Positions 8,660 to 16,504 of a stretch of 64,000 nt of DNA are shown one piece after another. The DNA is taken from positions 50,549 to 114,548 of the forward strand of contig JAEZGH010000181.1 of NCBI GenBank assembly GCA_023417065.1, read 5' to 3'. The DNA comes from Bacteroidota bacterium. GTDB taxonomy: Bacteria > Bacteroidota > Bacteroidia > Cytophagales > Cyclobacteriaceae. The first letter of the stretch is position 1. Each line of letters starts with the position of its first letter. Position numbers and translations under genes: made by a program. A model generated the notes under the pieces. It searched no databases. It was given only the letters and a program-made list of their open reading frames with translations, and was not told the DNA's origin.

Positions 8660-9934
8660 ATGAAGAATTTTATCGACGAATTGCGTTGGCGGGGAATGCT
8701 GCACGATGTTATGCCCGGCACTGAAGAACTGCTAAATCAGGGTGTTACATCAGGATACATCGGCTTCGACCCCACGGCGGATTCGCTTCACATTGGCCAT
8801 TTGGTTCAAATTATGACGCTCGTCCACTTTCAGCGCTGTGGCCATAAGCCGGTAGCGCTGGTAGGTGGAGCTACAGGCATGGTAGGCGATCCGTCGGGAA
8901 AAAGCGCCGAAAGAAACCTCCTGTCCGAGGATGTACTCTTCCACAACGTGGCCTGCGTAAAGGCACAACTGGAAAAGTTTCTGGATTTCAGCGCCGGCTC
9001 CGCAGCCGCCGAACTGGTAAACAACTACGACTGGTTTAAGGAGTTCCGGTTCCTGGATTTCATCCGCGAAATCGGCAAACATATCACCATCAACTACATG
9101 ATGGCCAAAGACTCCGTCCAGAAACGCCTGGAATCCGGCCTTTCCTTCACAGAGTTCTCATACCAGCTGGTCCAGGGATACGACTTCCTCTGGCTATATG
9201 AAAATAAGGGATGCCGGTTGCAAATGGGTGGCTCCGACCAATGGGGAAACATTGTGACAGGAACTGAATTGATCAGAAGAAAGATCAATGGCGAGGCCTT
9301 TGCTCTGACGACAAAGCTCATCACCAAAGCTGATGGTACGAAGTTCGGAAAAAGTGAAGGCGGAAACGTCTGGCTCGATCCAAAGAAAACGTCGCCGTAC
9401 AAGTTCTATCAATACTGGGTTAATGTCTCTGATGCCGATGCCGCCAACTTCATTAGGATTTTCACGCTGAAGGCAAAGGAAGAAATTGAAGCGATCGAAG
9501 CACAGCATAAGGAAGCGCCTCATCTGAGACAATTGCAACAGGCTTTGGCTGAAGACATAACGCTGCGTGTGCACGGCGAAGCTCAGCTGCAAAAAGCTAA
9601 GGAAACGACGAGCATTCTCTTCGGAACTTCTTTCGATGATTTCAAAAAGCTATCCGGCAGCGAGATTGAGGATGCCTTCGACGCAAGTCTGACATTTCGG
9701 TTGAACAAGGCGGATTTTGCAAATGAAGTTGATCCGGTGAGTCTGCTTGGCGAAAAGACAGGGGTATACTCTTCTAAAGGTGAAGCGCGCAAGGCAATCC
9801 AGGGCAACGGCGTCAGCATCAACAAGGCGAAGGTTTCTCTAGAGCGCAAGATCACTTCAGCAGACCTGCTGTATGACAGATATCTGCTCGCACAAAAGGG
9901 AAAGAAGAACTATTATCTCCTGATTGTCGAGTAA
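8660..9934 (+). CDS. tyrS: Tyrosyl-tRNA synthetase
   Basis: 424 residues from the ATG at 8660 (MKNFIDELRWRG). Class I aminoacyl-tRNA synthetase: the HIGH motif appears as SLHIGHLVQI, the KMSKS loop as KFGKSEGG, and the tyrosine-recognition region as QMGGSDQWGN. A C-terminal S4-like RNA-binding domain follows (KGEARKAIQGNGVSIN...). It charges tRNA-Tyr with tyrosine. Length is usual for bacterial TyrRS. A strong bidirectional terminator follows immediately. Confidence 0.98.
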   Translation: MKNFIDELRWRGMLHDVMPGTEELLNQGVTSGYIGFDPTADSLHIGHLVQIMTLVHFQRCGHKPVALVGGATGMVGDPSGKSAERNLLSEDVLFHNVACVKAQLEKFLDFSAGSAAAELVNNYDWFKEFRFLDFIREIGKHITINYMMAKDSVQKRLESGLSFTEFSYQLVQGYDFLWLYENKGCRLQMGGSDQWGNIVTGTELIRRKINGEAFALTTKLITKADGTKFGKSEGGNVWLDPKKTSPYKFYQYWVNVSDADAANFIRIFTLKAKEEIEAIEAQHKEAPHLRQLQQALAEDITLRVHGEAQLQKAKETTSILFGTSFDDFKKLSGSEIEDAFDASLTFRLNKADFANEVDPVSLLGEKTGVYSSKGEARKAIQGNGVSINKAKVSLERKITSADLLYDRYLLAQKGKKNYYLLIVE

Positions 9935-9943
9935 TTACAAGCA

Positions 9944-9974
9944 AAAAAAAGAGGCCTTTGCGGCCTCTTTTTTT
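9944..9974. terminator. Bidirectional rho-independent terminator
   Basis: A 13-bp stem (9944-9956 with 9962-9974, GAGGCC/GGCCTC core) with loop TTTGC, flanked by A- and T-runs. It serves both tyrS and the convergent beta-barrel gene, whose stop is at 9979. Confidence 0.92.
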
Positions 9975-9978
9975 AAGA

Positions 9979-10584
9979 TCATTTCCCTAGTCGGATAATC
10001 TTATATCCAATGGAAACCTGCCACACCTGATTTTTAGTCGCCTCCAAATCTGGGTTATCCTGAATCCTGCTTAGTCCCAGGTTATACCGCGCGTCCAGCG
10101 TCAACCCGAAAGGCAAATCCCAACCGGCACCGAGAACCATACTGAGGTCGGAGTCCTTGTAGTGTTTCTTGGCCACTTCAAAAACATTGCCGTTGTCAGA
10201 TTTTACGGCCTTGCCGTCAACGCCTGAAAGGAATCCGAACTGCGGACCAATTTGCACGTTTAATCCGCCAATTGCGTAGAGTTTGAATACAATAGGAACG
10301 TTGATATAATCGAAGTTTGCCTCGTAGTCTTGAGAGTTGAGTTTGAATTTTGTGCCTTGCTTGGAGTAGATGAACTCAGGCTGAATACCAACCTTGGTCA
10401 ATTTGATGAGTGCGAAGGCACCGCCATGGAATCCGGTACGGTTGCGGTAGTTTTCGCCGGCACTGGCTTTGGTGTCAATGCTTGCGAAATTGGGCCCGCC
10501 TTTTATCCCAAGCGAAAATTCCGCCTGACCAAAGGAGGCCACTGAAATGGCTGCAAAGAATAGAACGAACAGTGTCTTTTTCAT
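9979..10584 (-). CDS. Outer-membrane beta-barrel (porin-like) protein
   Basis: 201 residues with a signal peptide (MKKTLFVLFFAAISVASFGQ), then alternating aromatic and polar beta-strands (FSLGIKGGPNFAS at the first strand, VGIQPEFIYSKQG, LTLDARYNLGLSRI). It ends in VSIGYKIIRLGK. This is the common Bacteroidota small outer-membrane barrel type (OMP_b-brl_2-like). Specific function unknown. It shares orientation with the next barrel gene but is separated from it by an unusual inverted repeat around a -7 box. Confidence 0.9.
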   Translation of the reverse strand: MKKTLFVLFFAAISVASFGQAEFSLGIKGGPNFASIDTKASAGENYRNRTGFHGGAFALIKLTKVGIQPEFIYSKQGTKFKLNSQDYEANFDYINVPIVFKLYAIGGLNVQIGPQFGFLSGVDGKAVKSDNGNVFEVAKKHYKDSDLSMVLGAGWDLPFGLTLDARYNLGLSRIQDNPDLEATKNQVWQVSIGYKIIRLGK

Positions 10585-10587
10585 AAA

Positions 10588-10637
10588 ATAGTATTTGAGG
10601 GAGACTTAACAAAGATAGTGCCTCCCCCAAATACTAT
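10588..10637 (-). promoter_or_regulatory. 16-bp inverted repeat enclosing a -7 box
   Basis: Positions 10588-10603 and 10622-10637 are inverted copies (ATAGTATTTGAGGGAG-type arms) with one mismatch. Their 18-base spacer holds CAAAGATA, read on the minus strand as TATCTTTG (10610-10617), a perfect TAnnTTTG box for the barrel gene starting at 10584. The arms could be an operator, or, in read-through RNA from the upstream barrel gene, a hairpin. Confidence 0.5.
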
Positions 10638-10672
10638 CGTATCCCAGGACGATTAATCCGGTGGAAGTCCGA

Positions 10673-11266
10673 TTACGGCAGGTAAATCTGGAAGCCTACC
10701 TGAAGGAAGATTCCCGGGTGTACCGTTTTGTAGTCATTGGCCGCATCAGGATTCTTGTAAGCAATGGAACCATATCCAAGCATCGGTTCAACAGCAACTG
10801 ACTCATTGATCATAATTGCATATCCGGCTGCGACAGACCAGCTGGTTACATTCTCTTTACCTTCTGCGGTGCTGCCGTTAGCGTTCGTTCCACTGGTCTT
10901 GGTGGTACCTACTCCGAACTGACCTTCGAAGAACACGTTCACAGGCAGATAATATCTGACGAAAGGTGCTATCTGAATGGTAGTATACGTAATGTTGCGA
11001 TCGTTGGTTTTCGACTTATCGTTGTCGATGTCGAAGTCAAGCGCTGCTCCAATAGCAAATCGATCAGCCACGAAGTAGCCAAATTGCGGTGCTACTGAAA
11101 AACTTGTGTACGTCGCGTATTTACGCGTAGTGTTATCAAACTTTTCCTTAGCAGTTGTAGATGAAAAAGATACGGTCCCTCCGACCATCTTTGTTCCCTG
11201 ATTGAACTGCGCAAAAACACCGGCACTAAGGGCCATTAACGTCAATGTAAAAATGTACTTTTTCAT
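10673..11266 (-). CDS. Outer-membrane beta-barrel protein
   Basis: 197 residues with a signal peptide (MKKYIFTLTLMALSAGVFAQ). Beta-strand repeats of the OMP_b-brl type follow: FGYFVADRFAIGAALDFD, IAPFVRYYLPVNVFFEGQ, WSVAAGYAIMINESVAVEP, ending HPGIFLQVGFQIYLP with a terminal aromatic/proline signature. It is an outer-membrane protein of unknown ligand, not closely similar to its downstream neighbour. A degenerate -7 sequence lies upstream. Confidence 0.88.
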   Translation of the reverse strand: MKKYIFTLTLMALSAGVFAQFNQGTKMVGGTVSFSSTTAKEKFDNTTRKYATYTSFSVAPQFGYFVADRFAIGAALDFDIDNDKSKTNDRNITYTTIQIAPFVRYYLPVNVFFEGQFGVGTTKTSGTNANGSTAEGKENVTSWSVAAGYAIMINESVAVEPMLGYGSIAYKNPDAANDYKTVHPGIFLQVGFQIYLP

Positions 11267-11330
11267 GTTGTAGTTTTAAAATACCGGGCAAAGAAGGATG
11301 AAAGAAAAAAATGAAACAACAACATGTAAG

Positions 11331-13337
11331 TTAACGGCCCAACTTTTCTAAAATGGTATCGTCTACTTCATTGGCGACTGTTACCCTGATTTCATTTCGA
11401 AGAGTTAATTCGCGTTTGATCGAGAATTTCGCATTAGGGTTGCGCGCCCATGCCCTGCGTGCAATTCCGTTGTTTACATCGAAATACAACATGCTTTCGA
11501 GCTTGCGGTCGGCATCTTCGCTGCCGTCGAGCACCAAACCGAATCCGCCGTTAATGACTTCGCCCCATCCTACACCCCCACCGTTGTGAAGGGATACCCA
11601 AGTAGCTCCGCGGAATGAATCACCGATGACGTTGTGGACAGCCATATCAGCTGTGAACTTCGAACCATCATAGATATTCGACGTCTCACGATACGGACTG
11701 TCCGTCCCTGAAACATCGTGATGATCGCGCCCCAGTACGACGGGGCCGATAGCTCCCTTGCGAATGGCGTCATTAAACGCCCGCGCGATGCTGATCCGCC
11801 CCACGGCATCGGCATAAAGGATCCGCGCTTTTGACCCAACAACAAGTTTGTTTGCGGCCGCTTCGCGGATCCATTTAATGTTGTCGCGCAGCTGTGGCTG
11901 GATTTCATCCGGCGCGTCCGTCAAAAGATTTTCCATCACTTCGAGGGCGAGCTTGTCGGTGAAGGCGAGGTCTTCCTCTTTTCCCGAGGCGCATACCCAA
12001 CGGAAAGGCCCGAACCCGAAATCAAAACACAACGGCCCCATGATATCCTGAACGTACGACGGATACCTGAACCCGGAGTTGTCCGGTGTATTTACATCAG
12101 CACCTGCGCGTGAGGCTTCCAGCAGAAACGCGTTACCGTAGTCAAAGAAATACGTTCCTTTCGCAGCGTGTCTGTTAATCGCAGCGACTTGTTTACGAAG
12201 AGACTCCCGCACCTTTTCTGCGAAAGCGTCCGGATCGTCGGCCATCAATTTATTCGCGTCTTCAAAGGAAAGGCCGTCGGGATAATAACCACCAGCCCAG
12301 GGGTTGTGCAGCGACGTTTGATCGGATCCTATGTCCACGAAGATTTCTGCGCGATCGAGTATCTCCCACAGCGTTACGATGTTGCCGTGATACGCGATGG
12401 AAAGCGTTTGCTTTTCCTGCTTCGCACGCCGGATGCGCGCCACGAGTTGTTGCTCGTCAGCGATGACTTCGTCTACCCACCCCTGCTGATGGCGCTTCTC
12501 TATTGCTTTCAGGTTTACCTCAGCCACGATGGAGATACATCCTGCAATGTTCCCCGCCTTGGGCTGGGCGCCGCTCATTCCGCCCAATCCGGAGGAAACG
12601 AATATTTTACCCTGCGGCGAATCATTCCCTTTTCCAACTTTCCGGAAAGCATTCAGTATCGTGATGGTGGTTCCGTGGACAATTCCCTGCGGACCGATAT
12701 ACATGTACGATCCCGCTGTCATCTGTCCGTATTGGGTTACCCCGAGTGCGTTATACTTTTCCCAGTCGTCGGGCTTCGAATAATTCGGAATCATCATACC
12801 ATTGGTTACCACTACCGTCGGGGCGCCAGGCGGTGACGGAAACACGCCCAGTGGATGCCCTGAGTACATGTGGAGCGTTTCTCCATCGCGGAGGTTCGCC
12901 AGGTATTGCATCGTCAGAAGGTATTGAGCCCAGTTCTGGAAAACAGCTCCGTTTCCACCATACGTAATCAGCTCGTGGGGATGCTGTGCAACGGCAGGAT
13001 CGAGGTTGTTCTGGATCATCATCATGATCGCTGCAGCCTTCAATGAACGGTGAGGGTACTCATGCACCGGTCGCGCGTACATGTTATAACGCGGGCGGAA
13101 GCGATACATATAAATCCTGCCATATCTGTTGAGTTCATCGTAAAACTCGGGAGCAAGCACGGCGTGGTGCCGGGAGTCAAAGTAACGCAGTGCGTTTTTC
13201 ACGGCGAGCTTCTTTTCCCCGGGCGTCAGGATATCCTTGCGCTTCGGCGCGTGATTGATGTTAGCCTCATATGGAGGGGGTGCCGGTAGTTCATCCGGTA
13301 TACCCTGAAGGATAGCACTTTTTAATTCTGACGTCAT
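11331..13337 (-). CDS. hutU: Urocanate hydratase (urocanase)
   Basis: 668 residues. Family landmarks: LITYGGNGAVFQNWAQ, MYSGHPLGVFPS, VVTNGMMIPNYS, SSGLGGMSGAQPKAGNIAG (NAD-binding glycine cluster) and GRDHHDVSGTDSPYRET near the active site. It converts urocanate to imidazolone propionate using tightly bound NAD+ in histidine breakdown. It is longer than the roughly 560-residue proteobacterial enzyme and closer in length to the eukaryote-like type. Its ATG overlaps the patatin stop (ATGA), so it is the last gene of a three-gene operon. No other hut gene is in the window. Confidence 0.97.
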   Translation of the reverse strand: MTSELKSAILQGIPDELPAPPPYEANINHAPKRKDILTPGEKKLAVKNALRYFDSRHHAVLAPEFYDELNRYGRIYMYRFRPRYNMYARPVHEYPHRSLKAAAIMMMIQNNLDPAVAQHPHELITYGGNGAVFQNWAQYLLTMQYLANLRDGETLHMYSGHPLGVFPSPPGAPTVVVTNGMMIPNYSKPDDWEKYNALGVTQYGQMTAGSYMYIGPQGIVHGTTITILNAFRKVGKGNDSPQGKIFVSSGLGGMSGAQPKAGNIAGCISIVAEVNLKAIEKRHQQGWVDEVIADEQQLVARIRRAKQEKQTLSIAYHGNIVTLWEILDRAEIFVDIGSDQTSLHNPWAGGYYPDGLSFEDANKLMADDPDAFAEKVRESLRKQVAAINRHAAKGTYFFDYGNAFLLEASRAGADVNTPDNSGFRYPSYVQDIMGPLCFDFGFGPFRWVCASGKEEDLAFTDKLALEVMENLLTDAPDEIQPQLRDNIKWIREAAANKLVVGSKARILYADAVGRISIARAFNDAIRKGAIGPVVLGRDHHDVSGTDSPYRETSNIYDGSKFTADMAVHNVIGDSFRGATWVSLHNGGGVGWGEVINGGFGLVLDGSEDADRKLESMLYFDVNNGIARRAWARNPNAKFSIKRELTLRNEIRVTVANEVDDTILEKLGR

Positions 13338-14098
13338 CTTGCTTTGGGCTCAAAGTCTTCCAGTACAAAATTCTCTTTAACAAAGTTATATCCCGTTTCG
13401 AACAGGAGTTGTGCCTTACCCAGGTCAAAGCCGCTGTACCCTCCTACTCCCGGGGGCTCGATAAGAATGTCACAAAGAGCTTTGCTTACTGTCGTGTTGC
13501 CGTTGATGGCAATGAGCAGGCTTCGTTCAATCACGCTGCGGATGTTTTTCAAATCGAATTCGGAGCTGATATAGTTGCAATGCGACCCAACAATGAAATC
13601 GCATTTGTCACGAATCGGCTTCACCGGTAAGTTATCCATCAGTCCACCGTCGACGTACAGACCACCGCGATGCTGTATGGGGTTGAACACCGCTGGCACA
13701 CAACACGACGCGAGCAGGGCTGGTATCAACTCACCTTCGGTGAAGTATTCTGGTTTGCCTTTGACAATTTCAGTTGCCGCGATGGCCATCGGAATCTTCA
13801 GCGATGCAAAGTCGTTTTCCGGCATTACTTCAAGCAATGCGTTGCGCAGTCCTTCGATAGTCAGCAGGCCTGTCCATCGCCATGCGGGGCGCATAGCGCG
13901 AAACAATTTTGTGGCCATCACGTGCCGGAGGATTTCATCCGGTGTATATCCATAGGCAAACAAGGTGCCGACAATCGCTCCCGCGCTTGTTCCCGACACG
14001 TGGGTTATCTTTATACCGAATTCAGTAAGCGCCTTGATCACACCAATGTGCGAAATTCCCCTTGCTCCTCCTCCTGATAAAACAAGACCTACTTCCAT
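13334..14098 (-). CDS. Patatin-like phospholipase
   Basis: 254 residues from the ATG at 14098 (MEVGLVLSGGG). Motifs: oxyanion-hole GGGARG, nucleophile elbow GTSAG (Ser), and catalytic Asp in DGGLMDN, the Ser-Asp dyad of patatins and RssA-like proteins. There is no signal peptide, so it probably acts at the inner membrane or in the cytosol as a lipid acyl hydrolase. Its start abuts the stop of the MBL-fold gene, and its stop overlaps the hutU start by four bases: a tightly coupled operon. Confidence 0.93.
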   Translation of the reverse strand: MEVGLVLSGGGARGISHIGVIKALTEFGIKITHVSGTSAGAIVGTLFAYGYTPDEILRHVMATKLFRAMRPAWRWTGLLTIEGLRNALLEVMPENDFASLKIPMAIAATEIVKGKPEYFTEGELIPALLASCCVPAVFNPIQHRGGLYVDGGLMDNLPVKPIRDKCDFIVGSHCNYISSEFDLKNIRSVIERSLLIAINGNTTVSKALCDILIEPPGVGGYSGFDLGKAQLLFETGYNFVKENFVLEDFEPKAR

Positions 14099-14100
14099 CA

Positions 14101-14940
14101 CTACAGAATTTCGCTTAACGGAAACGTCCTGTCAAGGCGTACACCCTTTTCGGTGTGCTTCACGGTACAGCACTCATTGACGGGATCGTGCTCAAAGAAG
14201 AGAATCCATTGATTATCTGCTGCGTCTTTCAGGAAGGCTTCTTTCTCCTGGAGTGTAATCAGCGGTCGCACATCGTACCCCATTACGTAAGGCAGCGGAA
14301 TGTGTCCGATCGAAGGAAGCAGGTCTGCCATGTAACAGATCACTTTGTCTTTGTAACGGATCTTTGGGATCATCATTTTATCCGTATGGCCGGACACGAA
14401 CGTGATGTCTATATAGGGAAAAGCATCATTGCTGGAATTGCTGATGAATTTCAGGTGGCCACTCTCCTGCATGGGCAGAATATTCTCTTTGAGAAAAGAA
14501 GCTTTCTCCCTTGGATTAGGATTCACGGCCCAGTTCCAATGGTCTTCATTGCTCCAGTAGGTGGCATTCGGAAAGGTCAGTGATAACTTGCCATTGTCAT
14601 TGTAGACACCACCGCCGCAGTGGTCGAAGTGAAGGTGTGTTAAGAACATATCGGTGACATCCTTTTCAGCGAACCCTGCTTTGTGAAGTGAGCCGGCAAG
14701 AGATGCATCGCCGTGCAGGTGATAGTGTCCGAAGAATTTTGCGTCCTGTTTGTTGCCGAGACCATTGTCGATGAGGACCAACTGGTTGCCTTCTTCAATG
14801 AGCAGGCAACGCATTGCCCATGAGCAGAGGTTATTGCTATCAGCGGGGTTTGTTTTCTGCCAGATCGACTTGGGAACGACGCCGAACATCGCGCCGCCGT
14901 CGAGTTTGAAGAATCCGGTTTCTATCACGTGAAGTTTCAT
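14101..14940 (-). CDS. MBL-fold metallo-hydrolase
   Basis: 279 residues from the ATG at 14940 (MKLHVIETGFF); the frame is open to 15027 but that stretch lies in the accA terminator. The metal-binding motif THLHFDHCGG and a second His at FVSGHTDKM are visible, with FFEHDP near the C-terminus, as in lactonase-like MBL enzymes. The substrate is unknown. It is the first gene of the operon with patatin and urocanase. Confidence 0.92.
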   Translation of the reverse strand: MKLHVIETGFFKLDGGAMFGVVPKSIWQKTNPADSNNLCSWAMRCLLIEEGNQLVLIDNGLGNKQDAKFFGHYHLHGDASLAGSLHKAGFAEKDVTDMFLTHLHFDHCGGGVYNDNGKLSLTFPNATYWSNEDHWNWAVNPNPREKASFLKENILPMQESGHLKFISNSSNDAFPYIDITFVSGHTDKMMIPKIRYKDKVICYMADLLPSIGHIPLPYVMGYDVRPLITLQEKEAFLKDAADNQWILFFEHDPVNECCTVKHTEKGVRLDRTFPLSEIL

Positions 14941-14986
14941 AGTCTTAGTCAGGTAAGCCGTGCTCAATATTGCCATTAAACGGTAT

Positions 14987-15020
14987 AAAAAAAAGAAAGG
15001 CTGCAAACACTTACAGCCTT
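14987..15020 (-). terminator. Rho-independent terminator of accA
   Basis: On the minus strand, AAGGCTG (15014-15020) pairs with CAGCCTT (14997-15003) across a 10-base loop, followed by a T-rich run. It lies 24 bases beyond the accA stop and before the MBL gene. Confidence 0.8.
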
Positions 15021-15043
15021 CCAACACTTTTGCGGATGATGGT

Positions 15044-15991
15044 TTATTCCTTCACGACGCCCATGCTGCAGAACTTATCAATGCGTTGATTGATACGTTG
15101 TTCTGGCGAAATTTTCTTGAGTTCGGCGGTGTGTTTGAGAATTGCCTTTTTCACTTCGGTGGCCATCCATTTAAAGTCGGTATGCGCACCACCAAGTGGT
15201 TCGCGGATGATGCCGTCGACGAGTTTGAGGGCATGCATGTCTTTGGCGGTAAGCTTCAGGAGTTCTGCGGCCTGTTCTTTGAAGTCCCAGCTGCGCCAGA
15301 GGATCGTCGAGCAGTTTTCCGGCGAGATCACCGAGTACCAGGAGTTTTCAAGCATCAGGACGCGGTCGCCGATGCCAATACCGAGCGCACCACCGGAGGC
15401 TCCTTCACCAATGACAATACAGATGACGGGCACCTTCAGCATGAACATTTCCTTGAGGTTGCGCGCGATAGCTTCGCCCTGGCCGCGTTCTTCGGCTTCA
15501 AGTCCGGGAAAGGCTCCGGGCGTATCGATGAAGGTGATGATAGGTTTGTTGAACTTCTCAGCCATCTTCATGAGTCTTAAGGCCTTGCGGTAGCCTTCGG
15601 GGTTTGCCATCCCGAAATTGCGCATCTGGCGTTGTTTGGTATTGCGGCCTTTTTGCTGTCCGATCAGCATAAACGTCTGGCCATCGATCGTGCCCAGTCC
15701 GCCAACCATGGCTTTATCGTCGCGCACGCTGCGGTCGCCGTGCAGTTCGATAAAGTCGGAGGTAATTTCATATATATAATCCAGCGTATATGGCCTGTCG
15801 GGGTGGCGGCTGAGTTGCACGCGTTGCCACCCGGTTAGGTTCTCGAACGTTTCTTTTTTTAGGTCCAGAATCTTCTTTTCAAGAGCCTTTACGGCGGTTT
15901 GAATATCGACGTCACTTACACTGGCTAACTGCTTCATATCCTGAAGCTTGGATTCCAATTCTGCAATTGGTTTTTCAAAATCCAGTAGCAT
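15044..15991 (-). CDS. accA: Acetyl-CoA carboxylase carboxyltransferase subunit alpha
   Basis: 315 residues, the usual length. Landmarks: LDYIYEITSDFIELHGDRSVRD-like region (around residues 75-95), GQQKGRNTK, FGMANPEGYRKALRLMKMA, FIDTPGAFPGLEAEERGQ and EGASGGALGIG. It forms the carboxyltransferase with AccD and makes malonyl-CoA for fatty acid synthesis. Its own -7 box lies at 16012-16019 and its terminator at 14987-15020, so it is probably monocistronic. Confidence 0.98.
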   Translation of the reverse strand: MLLDFEKPIAELESKLQDMKQLASVSDVDIQTAVKALEKKILDLKKETFENLTGWQRVQLSRHPDRPYTLDYIYEITSDFIELHGDRSVRDDKAMVGGLGTIDGQTFMLIGQQKGRNTKQRQMRNFGMANPEGYRKALRLMKMAEKFNKPIITFIDTPGAFPGLEAEERGQGEAIARNLKEMFMLKVPVICIVIGEGASGGALGIGIGDRVLMLENSWYSVISPENCSTILWRSWDFKEQAAELLKLTAKDMHALKLVDGIIREPLGGAHTDFKWMATEVKKAILKHTAELKKISPEQRINQRIDKFCSMGVVKE

Positions 15992-16011
15992 TCATTTCCT
16001 GTTTAGGGTCA

Positions 16012-16019
16012 CAAAGTTA
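16012..16019 (-). promoter_or_regulatory. -7 box (TAACTTTG) of accA
   Basis: CAAAGTTA on the plus strand reads TAACTTTG on the minus strand, a perfect TAnnTTTG match about 20 bases upstream of the accA ATG. No TTG at the ideal 19-base spacing was found. Confidence 0.55.
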
Positions 16020-16133
16020 GAAGGATTGCCAAAAAAGCGTAATGAAACGCCAAGTTTTGCAAGCGTGGGTGCGGAAACGCCACGCTGACCCCGGCCGGGC
16101 CGGCCGACTTTCGCAACCAGTCTTATTTGCACG

Positions 16134-16141
16134 TACCTTTG
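16134..16141 (+). promoter_or_regulatory. -7 box (TACCTTTG) before candidate small RNA
   Basis: A perfect TAnnTTTG match on the plus strand in the accA/tRNA-Asp gap, with no protein gene downstream. It ends 13 bases before a strongly structured segment. No -33 TTG at ideal distance. Confidence 0.35.
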
Positions 16142-16146
16142 GGAAA

Positions 16147-16320
16147 AGAGGATGGTGGATAGTCTGTGCCTGTTCGTTGTTATGTCGGTGATTTCCAACA
16201 ACGGAATGGCTAGACAAACCCACGGGACATTAGACAGTACAGATGTGTACTAAGGCGTTGTTTCTAAGGAAGATGAAGAGGATAAAAACAAAAAAAGCCT
16301 GCGTTAACAGGCTTTTTTTT
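16147..16320 (+). ncRNA. Candidate structured small RNA between accA and tRNA-Asp
   Basis: No protein-like frame fills this gap. After the -7 box at 16134-16141 there is a long interrupted hairpin made only of Watson-Crick pairs: GTGG (16155-16158) with CCAC (16220-16223), GTCT (16162-16165) with AGAC (16212-16215), GCC (16168-16170) with GGC (16208-16210), and TTCGTTGTT (16173-16181) with AACAACGGAA (16197-16206) with one bulged G. A second small hairpin sits at 16237-16250, and the segment ends at the bidirectional terminator 16291-16320. Overall size (about 170 bases) is like 6S-type RNAs, but identity is not established. Confidence 0.35.
16291..16320. terminator. Bidirectional terminator next to tRNA-Asp
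   Basis: A-run plus GCCTG pairs with CAGGC plus T-run (about 16291-16301 with 16308-16318; loop CGTTAA). On the minus strand it directly follows the tRNA-Asp 3' end; on the plus strand it would end the candidate small RNA. Confidence 0.88.
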
Positions 16321-16321
16321 G

Positions 16322-16395
16322 CGGACCGGACGGGACTCGAACCCGCGACCTCCTGCGTGACAGGCAGGCATTCTAACCAGCTGAACTACCGGTCC
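16322..16395 (-). tRNA. tRNA-Asp (anticodon GTC)
   Basis: A 74-base cloverleaf on the minus strand. The acceptor stem GGACCGG (16389-16395) pairs with CCGGTCC (16323-16329), and the discriminator base is G. D-arm AGTTCAGCTGGTTAGAAT, anticodon loop CTGTCAC with anticodon GTC, and T-arm GCGGGTTCGAGTCCCGT are all present. CCA is not encoded. A promoter (16434-16463) and terminator (16291-16320) frame it. Confidence 0.97.
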
Positions 16396-16433
16396 TTTTT
16401 TCTTTTCCCCCCGGGGCGTTCCAGAAGGGAGTG

Positions 16434-16463
16434 CAAAGATAGCTTTAGGGTTGTTTTCTCCAA
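16434..16463 (-). promoter_or_regulatory. Promoter of tRNA-Asp (TTG-N19-TATCTTTG)
   Basis: On the minus strand, TTTTG (TTG at 16461-16463) is followed after exactly 19 bases by TATCTTTG (16434-16441), the full Bacteroidota sigma-ABfr-type consensus. The expected start is about 30 bases before the mature tRNA 5' end. Confidence 0.8.
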
Positions 16464-16504
16464 AATTTCACAAAAAAATTTCCAAAAAAAACTACTGCCC
16501 GGTC

